Below are positions 52,977-62,302 of a stretch of 64,000 nucleotides of DNA, one piece after another. Positions within the stretch are counted from its first letter, which is position 1. Each line of letters begins with the position of its first letter. This DNA is from Streptomyces sp. NBC_00568 (GTDB lineage: Bacteria; Actinomycetota; Actinomycetes; Streptomycetales; Streptomycetaceae): positions 7,352,788 through 7,416,787 of the forward strand of contig NZ_JAPENW010000001.1 of assembly GCF_026341855.1 (NCBI RefSeq). The letters are read 5' to 3'. The notes under the pieces were generated by a model. That model did no database searches. It saw only the letters and a program-made list of their open reading frames with translations, and was not told the DNA's origin. The position numbers were made by a program, and so were the translations under genes.

Positions 52977-53288
52977 ATGAGCGACCCCGAGGGCGTGCCC
53001 CTGGCCGACTACATCCGCGTACTCCGCGATCAGTTGGAGACGGCACAGCAGGAAGGGGCGGGCCGCGGTGTCAAGTTCGGCGTCGGGGCTGTGGAGCTGG
53101 AATTCGAGGTCACGATGACGCGGGAGGCAGGCGGGCGCGGCGGGCTGAAGCTGTGGGTGGTTGAGGCGGGCGCCGACGGCAAGCGCAGCGGCGGCCGGAC
53201 ACAGCGTGTGCGGATGACCCTTACGCCCACCGACGACGCCGGCCAGCCGCTGTCGGTCACCGATCGGCTGCCCGAGCTCCCGCGCTGA
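52977..53288 (+). CDS. Trypco2-domain protein (second system)
   Basis: 103 aa; GGAGG lies 11 bases before the ATG. It parallels the 16348 protein: LADYIRVLRDQLETAQQEGA, FGVGAVELEFEVTMTREAGG, RGGLKLWVVEAGADGKRSGG, THRVTLNL-like QRVRMTLTPTDDAG. The same GxxxLEFxVxxTR and GGxKxWVVxAxAxxKRS core appears in both. It ends 5 bases before the peptidase-NTPase gene. Confidence 0.85.
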   Translation: MSDPEGVPLADYIRVLRDQLETAQQEGAGRGVKFGVGAVELEFEVTMTREAGGRGGLKLWVVEAGADGKRSGGRTQRVRMTLTPTDDAGQPLSVTDRLPELPR

Positions 53289-53293
53289 GGCCA

Positions 53294-56200
53294 ATGGTGG
53301 TGGACTCGCTTGCCGGGCGGTGCGCCGAGGTCCTGGTCGAGCAGGACGGCGGCACCGGGTACGGCTCGGGGCTGCGGCTGGCGACGTCCTTGGTGGTGAC
53401 GGCCGGGCACGTGGTCGAGGGCGGTGGGTCGGTCAGGGTGCGGCTGTCCGGCGGCGGCCCCGACGAGAGGGTCGTCACCGGCCGGACGGTGTGGCGAGGT
53501 GCCCGGCTGGACGTCGCGCTTGTCGAACTCGCTCCGGGCGTCCACCTCGACGAGGTCGCTCCAATGGCCATCGGAGTTGTACCGGACGAGGCTGACGGAC
53601 GGCTTCCGTTCACCGCGATCGGCTTTCCGCGCCATCAGAGCTGGACGGACACGGACACGGCGACCTGGCGCGACAGCGATCAGATCGACGGGGTGATCCC
53701 GCTCGGGTCGAGTGTGAAGCGGGGCCGCCTGCTGCTGCATCGGGCGGATGGCCGCCGCCTGGAGGCGCGCGACTGGAGCGGTTTCTCGGGCGCGGGCGTC
53801 ATCTGTGAGGGGTCGGCTGTCGGCGTCGTCGTGGAGTCGGCCCACTCGGGCGGGCTGGAGGGCGTGCGGCTGGCTGCTGTGATCGGCGCGTACGAGCCGC
53901 GCGCGGAAGGCGAGCGCGAGCCCGATCCGAGTGCCACTGCCGCACGTGAGCTGCTGGCCTCGCACGGCGTCGTGCCGGAACCCCTGCGCGGGCAGGAGAG
54001 GCGCCGCCCGGCCTACGAGTCGATGTTGCGCCAGTACGCAGCCCGGTGCGCCGAACTGACCGGCCGCGACCGGGAGCTCGCCGGCCTCCTCGCGTTCGCG
54101 ACCGGGCCGGACCCCTACCTAATGCTCGTCGCCGGTCCCTGGGCCGGAAAGACGTCGCTGGTGACTCGCTTCGCCACAGGGCCCCACCCCGGGCTGGACG
54201 TGGTGTCGTTCGTCATCTCCCGGCGCGATGGGCAGATGCGCGTCCAGCAGTTCCACCGGGCCATGTGTGACCAGCTCGCCACCCTGCTGGGCGAGTTCCC
54301 GCCCGCCGAACCGGACGCTGCCGCCTTCCACAGCCTTTGGGAACGCACGATGCGGATCCCCGGACGTTCCCTGCTGCTGCTCGTCGACGGCCTGGACGAG
54401 AACGACTTCCGCGAGCTGGCCGAGCCCAGTATCGCCGCCCAGCTTCCGACCGCTCTCGGCCCGGCGGCACACGTCCTGGTGACGAGCCGCCATTCTGACG
54501 TGCCGCTCGACGTGGACGGCAGCCACCCGCTGCGCACCTGCCGCCGCCAGGTGCTGACACCGTTCCCCGCGGCGACGAGCCTGCTCCTGCGCGCCCGCCA
54601 AGAGCTGGATCAGGTACTCGCCGAACCCGTCCCTCGTACCGTCCTGACCACGATGACGGTCGCCGGCGGCGCGCTGAGCAGCAGGGACATTGCCTCGATC
54701 GTCAACGACTCCGCGCTGGCGATCCGCCGGACCCTGGAACGGGGGCTCTCCCGAGTCGTGGAGCCGCGCCCCGGTACGCCGACCCGGTACACCCTCGCCC
54801 ATGACACCCTGGCCGTCGCCGTCCAGGAGGACCTGGAACCCGAGGAGTTCACCCATACCCGCACCGCTATCGACGGCTGGGCCCTCGGCTTCGCCGCGGC
54901 CGGCTGGCCCGACGACACCCCGGACTACCTGACCCAGGCGTACCCGACGCTCCTGCTCACCGAAGGCGCAGGCCGGACGCTGGCAGCCCTGGCCTCGCCC
55001 GCGCGCCGCGCCCTGCTTCGCCGCCGGACCGACGGCGACCTGGCCGCGCTGTCCGAACTGTCGAACGCGGCAAGGCTCCTTGAGGCAGCCCCCGACTGTG
55101 ACCTCACCCTGCTGACGCGAGTGTCGCTGCTCCGCAAGCGCATCGAGGACGACAACTTCACCATGCCCTCCACGTATCCGCTGTTGCTGGTACGCCTCGG
55201 CCGAGCCGAGGAGGGCATCCAGTTCGCCCGCGCCCTGCAGAACACCTACGTGCAGGCCGACGCGCTGCTGGCGATCGGCGAGCACCTGCTGGACAGCCAG
55301 CGGACCGAGGCGCGGAACCTCATCCACGAAGCCATGGCCGTACCAGGCAGGTTGCCCCTGGAGCAGATGGCACATACGGTGCGCGCAGCCCTCGCGTTCG
55401 CGCGGCACGGCGAACCAGGCGCAGCCGACATTGCTCGCCGAGCCGTCACCGAGAGCGGCGACGACCGAGGCTGGTCCCTCACCACCGTCGCCGACGCACT
55501 GGCCGAGATTGATCCCGCGCTGACACGGACCCTCATCGAGGAGGCCATCGAAGGCGCCGATACGGAGGACCGCCCCGACTTCTGCGGCCTCCTCGCGCCG
55601 GCGTTCGCTGTTCTCGGTGACCTCGACCGCCTCTTCCAGCACCTCGCCGACCTGGACCTGGACGGCCGGAAACGAGCCCTCCTCACCGCCTGCAGCGAGC
55701 ACGTCGCCAAGGGAGGCCGCCGGAACGTTCCCGAGCCACTCCTCACGGCCCTGAACGATGAGTTCCCCGCTTCCGAGCTCGTGGAATCGGCCGCCTACCA
55801 GGACGAGGACCGGGCCCGTCATCTGCTCGCCCTGCCCGCCTCGGACTCTCCCGATCTCGATCTCGTGGAGCTCGCCTACACCGCCCTCGCCGCCCACGGC
55901 CTCGATCCCCGACAGCCTTGGGCCACGGACGAGCTGCTCGCCGACGCTACGACGTCTGCCCGGGCCAACGACCACCTCTCATTGGCGCTCTCCCTGGCCC
56001 AGGACATCGCCAACCCCGGCATCCGTGCGGACCACCTCACGGAGGTTGCCCTGGCGCTGCTCGACTCCGACACACCCCAGGACGCCGCTCCCGTCGTGCG
56101 CGCGGCGGAGGCGGCCCTCGATGAGACCCGGAACACGCCGCCTCCCACCGTCCTTGCGGCCCTCGCCCGGGCCGCCGGCACCGCCGGACGAACGGACCTG

Positions 56201-57346
56201 GCCACACCGGCCCTGGCACTGGCCTTCCAAACGGTGCTGCAGGCAGGCCAGGACACCCGTGCCACGTGGGAGGCGCGGACTGTGGCAAGCGCAGCCGCTT
56301 GGCTCGGCCACCTCGACCACGCCCTGAGGATCGCGGCCAGGTTCGAGGCAGACCAGATCGACCGCATCGACATCCTCCTGGACGCCGCGAGGGCCGTCGA
56401 AGCCCACGGCGATCACCGCTCAGCCGATCTCGACCTGCTCATCGCCCAGGTGGCCGAAGGCATCCAGAAGTCGACGGACCCGAGCGTGTCCGGCTGGCGT
56501 ACCCGCGTCACTCACGAGCTCATCGCCCTCCACCTCCGAGCCGAGCACGCCGACGCGGCCCTCAATCTGGCACGCCGGCTTGACAAGACAGATCTCCACG
56601 GCCGCGCACTCGAGTTCCGCGCGCAGCTGCTGTCGGACGACATCCCCGCGGCGATCTCCCTGATCCGCGAAACGGCCCTGACCATGCCAGCGAGTTCCCC
56701 GCAGGACATCGCCCGCAGGCAGGAACAGGCAGCAGCGATGATCGTCGAGATGTGCGACGCCGGCCACCAGCCCCTGTGCCGCGACGTCACGGCTCAACTC
56801 GCTGGAACTGCAGACCCAGACGTGACGTTGGACAGCGGCCTGTGGGCCCGCCCCTGGCTCACCGCAGCCTGCCAGGCCACCGGCCTCACCGAGGACTTCA
56901 CCCGCCTTCTGGACACGCTGCGGCACACCGTCCTGGTCACGGGCGCCCACTATGCGACGAACACCGTGCCTCTGGAAGCAGTGGTCCGCCTGCGCCTCTG
57001 GGATCGCTACCACGCCGAAGCCCGTCGGCTGACCGGGGTTCTGGCCGAGGGCGTCCTTGCCGACCTGGTCAAAGCGATGCTCGACGCAGGCTTCCTGACC
57101 GAGGCCATCCCCCTCATCGACGACCTCCAGGATGGCCACGCCGACTGCCTGGCCCTCGCGGCGGCCGTTAGCTTCCCGCCGCCCGTCGACCTGGTCAAGC
57201 GCTCCCTGGCCCACGGCTTCGCCGAGGACGTCATTGCCCCACTGGCCGCCCTGGAACCGGCATGCCTGCAAGAGATCGCAGCCCAGCTCGGGGTGATCCA
57301 GCTGCGCGCCGAACAGGTGACGCTTCGAGCCCCCAGGAACAGCTGA
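53294..57346 (+). CDS. Trypsin-like peptidase fused to STAND-type NTPase and helical repeats
   Basis: 1350 aa. The peptidase part (1-200) has His39 in LVVTAGHVVEG, Asp73 in ARLDVALVEL and Ser165 in WSGFSGAGVI. An NTPase follows with Walker A MLVAGPWAGKTSLVTRF (about residues 276-292) and Walker B LLLLVDGLDEND (about residue 365), then TRYTLAHDTLAVAVQEDLEP. From about residue 640 the protein is a long array of alpha-helical repeats with TPR/HEAT character (LLVRLGRAEEGIQFARALQN, LAQDIANPGIRADHLTEVAL). The repeats differ from those of the 16695 protein, suggesting a different trigger. Cytoplasmic; conflict-system role inferred. Confidence 0.85.
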   Translation: MVVDSLAGRCAEVLVEQDGGTGYGSGLRLATSLVVTAGHVVEGGGSVRVRLSGGGPDERVVTGRTVWRGARLDVALVELAPGVHLDEVAPMAIGVVPDEADGRLPFTAIGFPRHQSWTDTDTATWRDSDQIDGVIPLGSSVKRGRLLLHRADGRRLEARDWSGFSGAGVICEGSAVGVVVESAHSGGLEGVRLAAVIGAYEPRAEGEREPDPSATAARELLASHGVVPEPLRGQERRRPAYESMLRQYAARCAELTGRDRELAGLLAFATGPDPYLMLVAGPWAGKTSLVTRFATGPHPGLDVVSFVISRRDGQMRVQQFHRAMCDQLATLLGEFPPAEPDAAAFHSLWERTMRIPGRSLLLLVDGLDENDFRELAEPSIAAQLPTALGPAAHVLVTSRHSDVPLDVDGSHPLRTCRRQVLTPFPAATSLLLRARQELDQVLAEPVPRTVLTTMTVAGGALSSRDIASIVNDSALAIRRTLERGLSRVVEPRPGTPTRYTLAHDTLAVAVQEDLEPEEFTHTRTAIDGWALGFAAAGWPDDTPDYLTQAYPTLLLTEGAGRTLAALASPARRALLRRRTDGDLAALSELSNAARLLEAAPDCDLTLLTRVSLLRKRIEDDNFTMPSTYPLLLVRLGRAEEGIQFARALQNTYVQADALLAIGEHLLDSQRTEARNLIHEAMAVPGRLPLEQMAHTVRAALAFARHGEPGAADIARRAVTESGDDRGWSLTTVADALAEIDPALTRTLIEEAIEGADTEDRPDFCGLLAPAFAVLGDLDRLFQHLADLDLDGRKRALLTACSEHVAKGGRRNVPEPLLTALNDEFPASELVESAAYQDEDRARHLLALPASDSPDLDLVELAYTALAAHGLDPRQPWATDELLADATTSARANDHLSLALSLAQDIANPGIRADHLTEVALALLDSDTPQDAAPVVRAAEAALDETRNTPPPTVLAALARAAGTAGRTDLATPALALAFQTVLQAGQDTRATWEARTVASAAAWLGHLDHALRIAARFEADQIDRIDILLDAARAVEAHGDHRSADLDLLIAQVAEGIQKSTDPSVSGWRTRVTHELIALHLRAEHADAALNLARRLDKTDLHGRALEFRAQLLSDDIPAAISLIRETALTMPASSPQDIARRQEQAAAMIVEMCDAGHQPLCRDVTAQLAGTADPDVTLDSGLWARPWLTAACQATGLTEDFTRLLDTLRHTVLVTGAHYATNTVPLEAVVRLRLWDRYHAEARRLTGVLAEGVLADLVKAMLDAGFLTEAIPLIDDLQDGHADCLALAAAVSFPPPVDLVKRSLAHGFAEDVIAPLAALEPACLQEIAAQLGVIQLRAEQVTLRAPRNS

Positions 57347-57550
57347 CCGCGCACTCGGGCGAGTAGTCGTGCGGGGCGTAACAGACCTGCCACTCGGCCT
57401 GGCCCCAACCCGCTTGCCCAGCTGCGGTGACGCGCCAGAACACCAGTACCGTGCTGCTGTGAACAGTGACAATGCCGACCGTCGCGGGCTCTGGGACGGC
57501 GCTGCGGTCCGTGCCCGTGTCGCCGCCATGGCCCAAGGAGACCCTGGGCG

Positions 57551-58351
57551 TCAGCGTTTCGGGTCCTCGATCCTGACTGGGGCGGCCTGACACCAGGGCC
57601 GGACTTCCGAGACTGGTACCTGGCATGGCTGGCTACGACCTGACTTCTGCGGCCCGAACTCCTCCGGGAGGGCGGCCACCACGAAAGCGACGGCTTCCTC
57701 CGGCGTCTCGGTGCGCGCAACCAGCCTGCCTTGGTTCCGCACCCCGTACAGCCCCTCGTCGTACGGGCAGATGATGTGCCCGACCCGCGTCTTCCAGATG
57801 TCCTCGACACTGGTGGAGAACCAGAGGTTGAAGTGACTGTTGACCGGCATCAGCCGGCGGAGCACCGGCTGGGCGTACGCCGCCGCCAGCACCGCGTGGG
57901 GGCGCGGGTGCCGGTCGTACGGCGGCATGTGGATGCGGTCGAGCTTGGCGCACCACGTCAACTCGACGACACCGAACGGCTCCCGCTCGTGGTCGAGGGC
58001 CCAGGGCCTGAACCGGATGAACGGGGCGCGTGCTCTGGTCTCCTCGAGGCCCGCGCCGCCCGTCCACGCAGCTGTCGCCCTGACCGCTTCGGCCAGGTCT
58101 GCGGTCCACCCACAGGCCAGACGTGTGCCGTTGTCCTGGAGGTTCACCTGGAGAGTCCGACGTCCTTCTCCGGGCGGATACACCATCACGCGCCGACCGC
58201 TCCTCGCGTCGACGTACTCTGCGAGGCGACCCCATTTCCCGTCCGACTCGGGCAGGTCAAGCCCGAGCCCCTCGGCCGTACGCCCTAGCGCAGCCCGGAG
58301 GGCTCCGTCATCGTCCCAGCCACCCTCGCCAAGCCCCGCCCCGAAGTTCAT
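57551..58351 (-). CDS. DUF6193-like protein
   Basis: 266 aa from the ATG at 58351. The C-terminal half has the DUF6193 pattern: VLAAAYAQPVLRRLMPVNSH, HIICPYDEGLYGVRNQGRLV, then ARTETPEEAVAFVVAALPEE. The N-terminal half carries WGRLAEYVDARSGRRVMVYP and NLQDNGTRLACGWTADLAEA. The family is linked to Streptomyces natural-product regions but has no known activity. It stands alone, convergent with the peptidase-NTPase gene. Confidence 0.7.
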   Translation of the reverse strand: MNFGAGLGEGGWDDDGALRAALGRTAEGLGLDLPESDGKWGRLAEYVDARSGRRVMVYPPGEGRRTLQVNLQDNGTRLACGWTADLAEAVRATAAWTGGAGLEETRARAPFIRFRPWALDHEREPFGVVELTWCAKLDRIHMPPYDRHPRPHAVLAAAYAQPVLRRLMPVNSHFNLWFSTSVEDIWKTRVGHIICPYDEGLYGVRNQGRLVARTETPEEAVAFVVAALPEEFGPQKSGRSQPCQVPVSEVRPWCQAAPVRIEDPKR

Positions 58352-58413
58352 CGCACCAGTGTGGCCCCGGCCCGATGCCGCCACTTTCCGATCATCGGAT
58401 CGTTGGTCCGGTC

Positions 58414-58617
58414 GTGCCGTTGACTGACGCGCAGTGGGCGCGCATAGAGCCGTTGTTGCCGGATCGGACGCCGAAGCGGGGCGGGCGGTGGCGTGATCAC
58501 CGCCAGGTGATCGACGCGATCGCTTGGAAGTTCCAGACCGGTTCGCAGTGGATACGCCTGCCCCGCGAGTACGGATCGTGGAAGGGCGTCTCCACTCGGC
58601 TGCGGAACTGGGCGATC
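58414..58617 (+). mobile_element. IS5-family transposase 5' fragment
   Basis: From a GTG at 58414: LTDAQWARIEPLLPDRTPKR, GGRWRDHRQVIDAIAWKFQT, GSQWIRLPREYGSWKGVSTR, LRNWA. This is the N-terminal domain of an IS5-type transposase, which then stops abruptly. The DDE domain is missing, so it is inactive. It interrupts the minus-strand gene on its right. Confidence 0.8.
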
Positions 58618-58624
58618 GCGCCCA

Positions 58625-58843
58625 TCGATACGGCCGGCCACAGGCTCGCCAGGCGTGAAGGCGTGATCTGGTTGCTCGTGGCGGGGTCGATGGTCCAGCG
58701 GCGGCCGTGCGGGTCGGTGACGGTGTAGGTGAGCAGCTCGGGGCGGTCCTGGTTGCCGTTGTCCTGCCAGGCGAGGCCAGCGGGGGTGAGGGCGTTGCCC
58801 AGCTGGGTGCAGCGCGCGGGGGTGATGTGGCGAACGTGGCCAC
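58625..58843 (-). pseudogene. Truncated plasmid hypothetical gene
   Basis: Minus-strand reading gives VRHITPARCTQLGNALTPAG and LLTYTVTDPHGRRWTIDPAT then SNQITPSRLASLWPAVS, a recognisable plasmid-protein pattern, ending at the IS5 fragment. A ribosome site AAGGAG with a GTG at 58843 is present, but the GTG frame differs by one base from the coding frame, so a small deletion near the start is likely. Confidence 0.55.
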
Positions 58844-58851
58844 GGGGTGGT

Positions 58852-59164
58852 TCTCCTTCGTTCGGCGGTCGGGCGCGGCTGGCGGCTGTGGTGCGCTTAC
58901 TGGGGTCGTCGGGGCGGTTGCGCTCTCCGAGTGTCATGAGCCATCTCGAGGGCATGCGGTCTCCATCCGTATGGTCGGCGGGCCGGTTGGCGGGGGCCGG
59001 ACGGCGGGCACTCTGCCCGGAAGCGGCCTCCCTGAGGGCGCGATGCGGGTGCGCTCGTGGTTGCCGGCGCTTTCGGTGCGGGTCGCGCCGTACCTGGGTG
59101 CTGCGTGGCCTCCGTCCCGTGCGGTCCGGCTCGCTGGGCGGTCCGCACGGGGGATGGCGGGCGG
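58852..59164. other. Intergenic region
   Basis: About 310 bases upstream of the truncated gene and downstream of the 59165 gene. I see no convincing gene or structure beyond GC-rich short inverted repeats. Confidence 0.4.
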
Positions 59165-59497
59165 TCAGTACAGGTCGCCGACGTGGGCGGCGACGGCTTC
59201 GGCGATGTCGTCGGGGCTGCTGTTGGCGTCGACGTGCGGGAGGTGGCGGACGTCGCCTTCGTTGTCGTTGCGCAGGAAGATGCCTCCGGCCTCGCAGACC
59301 CCGATGGTGAACACCGTGTGGTTGGTGCGCAGATGGCCGGTACGGCCTCCGGGGCCCGCTGCGGCGCCCCACTGGTCGCCGAGGAGCAGAACGGCCGCGC
59401 AGGCGACGGTGAACAGCCGGTCGCCGAGGATGGGCGCGCCGTCCTGGTCGTCGTAGGGCGGGTGGGTCCACTCGTGGGTGTGGGCGTCCTTGGGCAT
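59165..59497 (-). CDS. Plasmid/phage-type hypothetical protein
   Basis: 110 aa from the ATG at 59497 with GAGGAG ideally placed. Contains WTHPPYDDQDGAPILGDRLF and FTIGVCEAGGIFLRNDNEGD, ending SSPDDIAEAVAAHVGDLY. No signal or membrane helix beyond a mild TVACAAVLLLGD stretch. No family recognised; it belongs with the small genes to its right. Confidence 0.65.
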   Translation of the reverse strand: MPKDAHTHEWTHPPYDDQDGAPILGDRLFTVACAAVLLLGDQWGAAAGPGGRTGHLRTNHTVFTIGVCEAGGIFLRNDNEGDVRHLPHVDANSSPDDIAEAVAAHVGDLY

Positions 59498-59673
59498 GGC
59501 TGCTCCTCGATGCGTGGCGGTGGTGCGGTGGGCGGTTGGGGTCTCCCCGCGCCCGACGAAGGGGAGGGGCGGGCGCGGGGAGACTCGGGGGCGGCCAGTG
59601 GCGTGCTGGCCTCGGGGGCCGTGCGCCCGCCCCTTGGGGGAGGTCGGGGAAGGCGCACGGGGCTGGTGGGCGG

Positions 59674-60414
59674 TTACGCCTGCGGGACGTAGGTCCAACA
59701 GGTGCAGCCGGTGCCGTCGGCCCGCGAGCGGGGCCACAGGCGGGAGAGATCGTGTTCGGACTCCGGGTACTCGCATTCACCGCAGGGCGGGCCCCAGGTG
59801 GCGGGCTCGTCGGTGGGTGCGGCGGTGTAGATGTCCGGGGTGCTCCAGGGGAAGCCTCCGGGGTCGAACCGGACGGACGTGTCCGGCATGAGGTGGGCCC
59901 ACCCTGCGGGCCACCCCACAACGGGTTTGCGGCGGCATCGGGCGATGGCGTCGCGCACGGCGCGGCCTCGCCATACCTGGCTGACGCCGGTCGGCCCGGT
60001 GACGCGGTAAGCGGGCGCGGTGACCTGCTCGTCCGGCCGGTTGATCAGGACGCCGGACGACCGGTCGGGGGTGAACGTGGCGGTGGAGTGGTTGCGGGTC
60101 TGGCGGTAGCGGATGACTCCGTCGTCCGTCATGGTCGCCTCGCTGGACAGCCAGAAGTTGAGGTTGCCGCGTAGGAAGCTGTCCAGCCCCTCACCGTTCG
60201 TCCAGCGGCCGAACTCGGCGGTCTGGGCGGGGTAGTCGCCTGCCCGGCCTGCGTGCTGGGCGTAGCAGGCGTGGATGTCGGCGGCGTCCATGTGGAGGTA
60301 GCGGCCCTCGATGCCCCAGTCAGGGATGCGGTAGGCGATGATCCGGGTTCCGGGGAGCGGCTGCCGGGCGGAGATGTCGACGGGGTCCGCGGCGGGCGCG
60401 GGCGTGTCAGGCAC
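59674..60414 (-). CDS. Hypothetical protein with Cys-rich tail
   Basis: 246 aa; the ATG lies 8 bases inside the end of the upstream gene. Recognisable parts: TRIIAYRIPDWGIEGRYLHM, LRGNLNFWLSSEATMTDDGV and near the C-terminus GPPCGECEYPESEHD with GTGCTCWTYVP. The Cys/His pattern may bind zinc. Function unknown. Confidence 0.7.
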   Translation of the reverse strand: MPDTPAPAADPVDISARQPLPGTRIIAYRIPDWGIEGRYLHMDAADIHACYAQHAGRAGDYPAQTAEFGRWTNGEGLDSFLRGNLNFWLSSEATMTDDGVIRYRQTRNHSTATFTPDRSSGVLINRPDEQVTAPAYRVTGPTGVSQVWRGRAVRDAIARCRRKPVVGWPAGWAHLMPDTSVRFDPGGFPWSTPDIYTAAPTDEPATWGPPCGECEYPESEHDLSRLWPRSRADGTGCTCWTYVPQA

Positions 60415-60895
60415 GGTCGGTTCCCTCGTCGTCGGCGGTCGGCTCCGGGAGGGCCGGGGCGGTGTAGATGTCCCGGTCCTCTGCGGTGACGCCGGGGCAG
60501 GGGATGAGGGCGACTTCCACGTCCGTGGTGCTCATGGGGTGCAGCCATCCGGCACGCACGGTCCAGCCGCACGCGCGGGGGTGCGGTTTGGCGGCCGTGG
60601 TGGCTATGAGCGTGGCGCCGGTGACGGTGCTGCCCTCCAGCGCGAACACCAGAAACACAGCGAGCGTGTAGAAGTCGTCTGCGCCGAGAATGCCGCTGAG
60701 TTTGACGTCCGCCGTGGGGGAGAATTTGACGGCCTGGTGCAGGGGCATGCCATCGGTCCGCAGGATCGCGATTTCCAACGTGCGTTCACCGGGGCCGATG
60801 GCCTCGAACACGGCGGCCAACGCGTCCAGGGCGCGATCCATGGCGGCCTCGGTCGCGTCCTTGTCCGGCTGGATGAATCCGGGGCGTGCGGGCAT
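60407..60895 (-). CDS. Hypothetical protein
   Basis: 162 aa; GGAGCGATCTGCC precedes the ATG. Contains AMDRALDALAAVFEAIGPGE, VKFSPTADVKLSGILGADDF and AVFLVFALEGSTVTGATLIA. Coupled to the 59674 gene. No family recognised. Confidence 0.65.
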   Translation of the reverse strand: MPARPGFIQPDKDATEAAMDRALDALAAVFEAIGPGERTLEIAILRTDGMPLHQAVKFSPTADVKLSGILGADDFYTLAVFLVFALEGSTVTGATLIATTAAKPHPRACGWTVRAGWLHPMSTTDVEVALIPCPGVTAEDRDIYTAPALPEPTADDEGTDRA

Positions 60896-61128
60896 GGCAG
60901 ATCGCTCCTTGGCGAGAGGTGGGCAGCAAAAGGCCGGCGGGACCCGTGCCGGGACGGCGGTGGGGCGGTGGGCGGTACGGCGCGCGCCGTACCCGGCGCG
61001 GCGGGGGTTTCTTGGGCGCGCGGTCTGCTCCGCAGACGCGGTGCTCTGCCGCTACGCGGCAGGGGCCGGGGGCCGGCGCGCTCCGCGCTCCGTCGGGAGG
61101 GGGCGCGCTCCGCGCTCGGGCACCGGGG

Positions 61129-61169
61129 CCCGTGCGGACCGGGTGTCGGGGGCACCCGGCCCGCACGGG
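61129..61169 (-). terminator. Terminator-like hairpin after the DUF932 gene
   Basis: A 17-bp stem (CCCGTGCGGACCGGGTG with CACCCGGCCCGCACGGG, one mismatch) and a 7-base loop, starting 13 bases beyond the stop of the DUF932 gene. The rest of the gap 60896-61181 is GC-rich repetitive sequence (GCGCGCTCCGCGCTC twice) without a gene. Confidence 0.6.
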
Positions 61170-61181
61170 GGCTCGTGCCGC

Positions 61182-62186
61182 CTAGACCGTGGTCAGAGCG
61201 AAAGCCTTCTCCATGAGGGAGTCGGCGGTGCCGGTGATGATGCGCTCCGCGCGGGCGCGGCGCTTGTCGGCATCGGTCTTGCCCCGGGTCGGCGCTTCGT
61301 GGTTCACGTACTCCGTGAGCGCGTTGTATCCGGCCCACCGCGTGCCCCGGATCGCGGCCTGGGTGTCGGCCTGCTCGAACAGGTAGGAGATCTGTCCCCA
61401 CCGACGTTCGGTGTTGGTGCGCTTCTGCTTGCTGTCGCTCGGGGCCACGGGCCAGATGGCGTCGACGACGCTCCGGAGTTCCGCGAGCGTCATCTCAGCC
61501 TCGACCATGCGCTGTGCGGCCTTCTCGAACTCCTCCGCGTACTTGAACGTGAGGCCGAGAGCAGTACGGGCCTGCGCGATGCGGGCCTTCGCCCCGGCGC
61601 TGTGCCGCACGGTGAAGCTGGAGCGGGCGCACGCGATGGCGGCGCGCTGGGTGTTCGCGCACACCACCCGGATCGGCGTGGTGATGATGCGGAACGCTGC
61701 GGAGCCGTCGTGGCTGTTGAGGGCTGCGATGTACAGGTCTGTTGCGTCGGTCCCGTTGAGGACCATGGAATGCGGCATCTTCATGGTGAGGAAGACTTGG
61801 CGGCCGTTCTTGAGCGATCCGGCCGTCTCGAAATGTGCACCGGACTCGTCGGCAAGCAAGTTCAGAAACTCGGCGTGCTCCTCGTTCTGGACGGGGTGGT
61901 AGTCGCTGCCCACAACCCCCAGGGTCTCGGTGCGGCGGGTCTTGGGGTTGGTGCGGACCGAGGCGAAGTGGTCGGGGACCTCCACGCGGGTGGCGCCGTC
62001 CTCCGTGATCTCCGTGGCGTCCAACTCCAGGAGACGGACGTTCCATTCCGCGAGATAGGCCTTCTGCATGGCCTCCTCGGCGGTGAGTGCCCCGGCCGTG
62101 ACGGTCCCCAGTCCGTGCCACGCGCTCTCGCGGGCGGACACGAATGCGGAGGTGCCGTCCTTGAACTGCTCGATCTGGTGTGCCAT
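61182..62186 (-). CDS. DUF932 / phage-plasmid-like protein
   Basis: 334 aa from the ATG at 62186 (AAGGGGAA upstream). The family core is clear: SAFVSARESAWHGLGTVTAG, VVGSDYHPVQNEEHAEFLNL, LTMKMPHSMVLNGTDATDLY, and IRVVCANTQRAAIACARSSF. DUF932 proteins are widespread on plasmids and phages and their role is unsettled. It is preceded by an unusual 5' hairpin and a short promoter-like box. Confidence 0.85.
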   Translation of the reverse strand: MAHQIEQFKDGTSAFVSARESAWHGLGTVTAGALTAEEAMQKAYLAEWNVRLLELDATEITEDGATRVEVPDHFASVRTNPKTRRTETLGVVGSDYHPVQNEEHAEFLNLLADESGAHFETAGSLKNGRQVFLTMKMPHSMVLNGTDATDLYIAALNSHDGSAAFRIITTPIRVVCANTQRAAIACARSSFTVRHSAGAKARIAQARTALGLTFKYAEEFEKAAQRMVEAEMTLAELRSVVDAIWPVAPSDSKQKRTNTERRWGQISYLFEQADTQAAIRGTRWAGYNALTEYVNHEAPTRGKTDADKRRARAERIITGTADSLMEKAFALTTV

Positions 62187-62220
62187 CGCTGCGGTTCCCC
62201 TTCGTTGCTGTTGCTTGGGG

Positions 62221-62247
62221 TCGGGGGGCGGGGCCACCGCCCCCCGA
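62221..62247 (-). promoter_or_regulatory. 5' leader hairpin of the DUF932 gene
   Basis: TCGGGGGGCGG and CCGCCCCCCGA form a perfect 11-bp stem with a 5-base loop, 34 bases before the DUF932 start codon and just downstream of a promoter-like box. It could be a terminator for the upstream gene, an attenuator or an mRNA-stabilising element. Confidence 0.5.
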
Positions 62248-62255
62248 CGTCACTA

Positions 62256-62268
62256 ATAATAGATGCTT
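62256..62268 (-). promoter_or_regulatory. Shared promoter-like box, copy 1
   Basis: AAGCATCTATTAT on the minus strand, upstream of the DUF932 gene, with TATTAT as a likely -10. The same 13 bases occur at 63363-63375 upstream of the 62929 gene. No standard -35 is seen at the usual distance. Confidence 0.45.
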
Positions 62269-62302
62269 CTCGGTTGCTGTGAACCCTGCCTCTGACCTGC
62301 TG

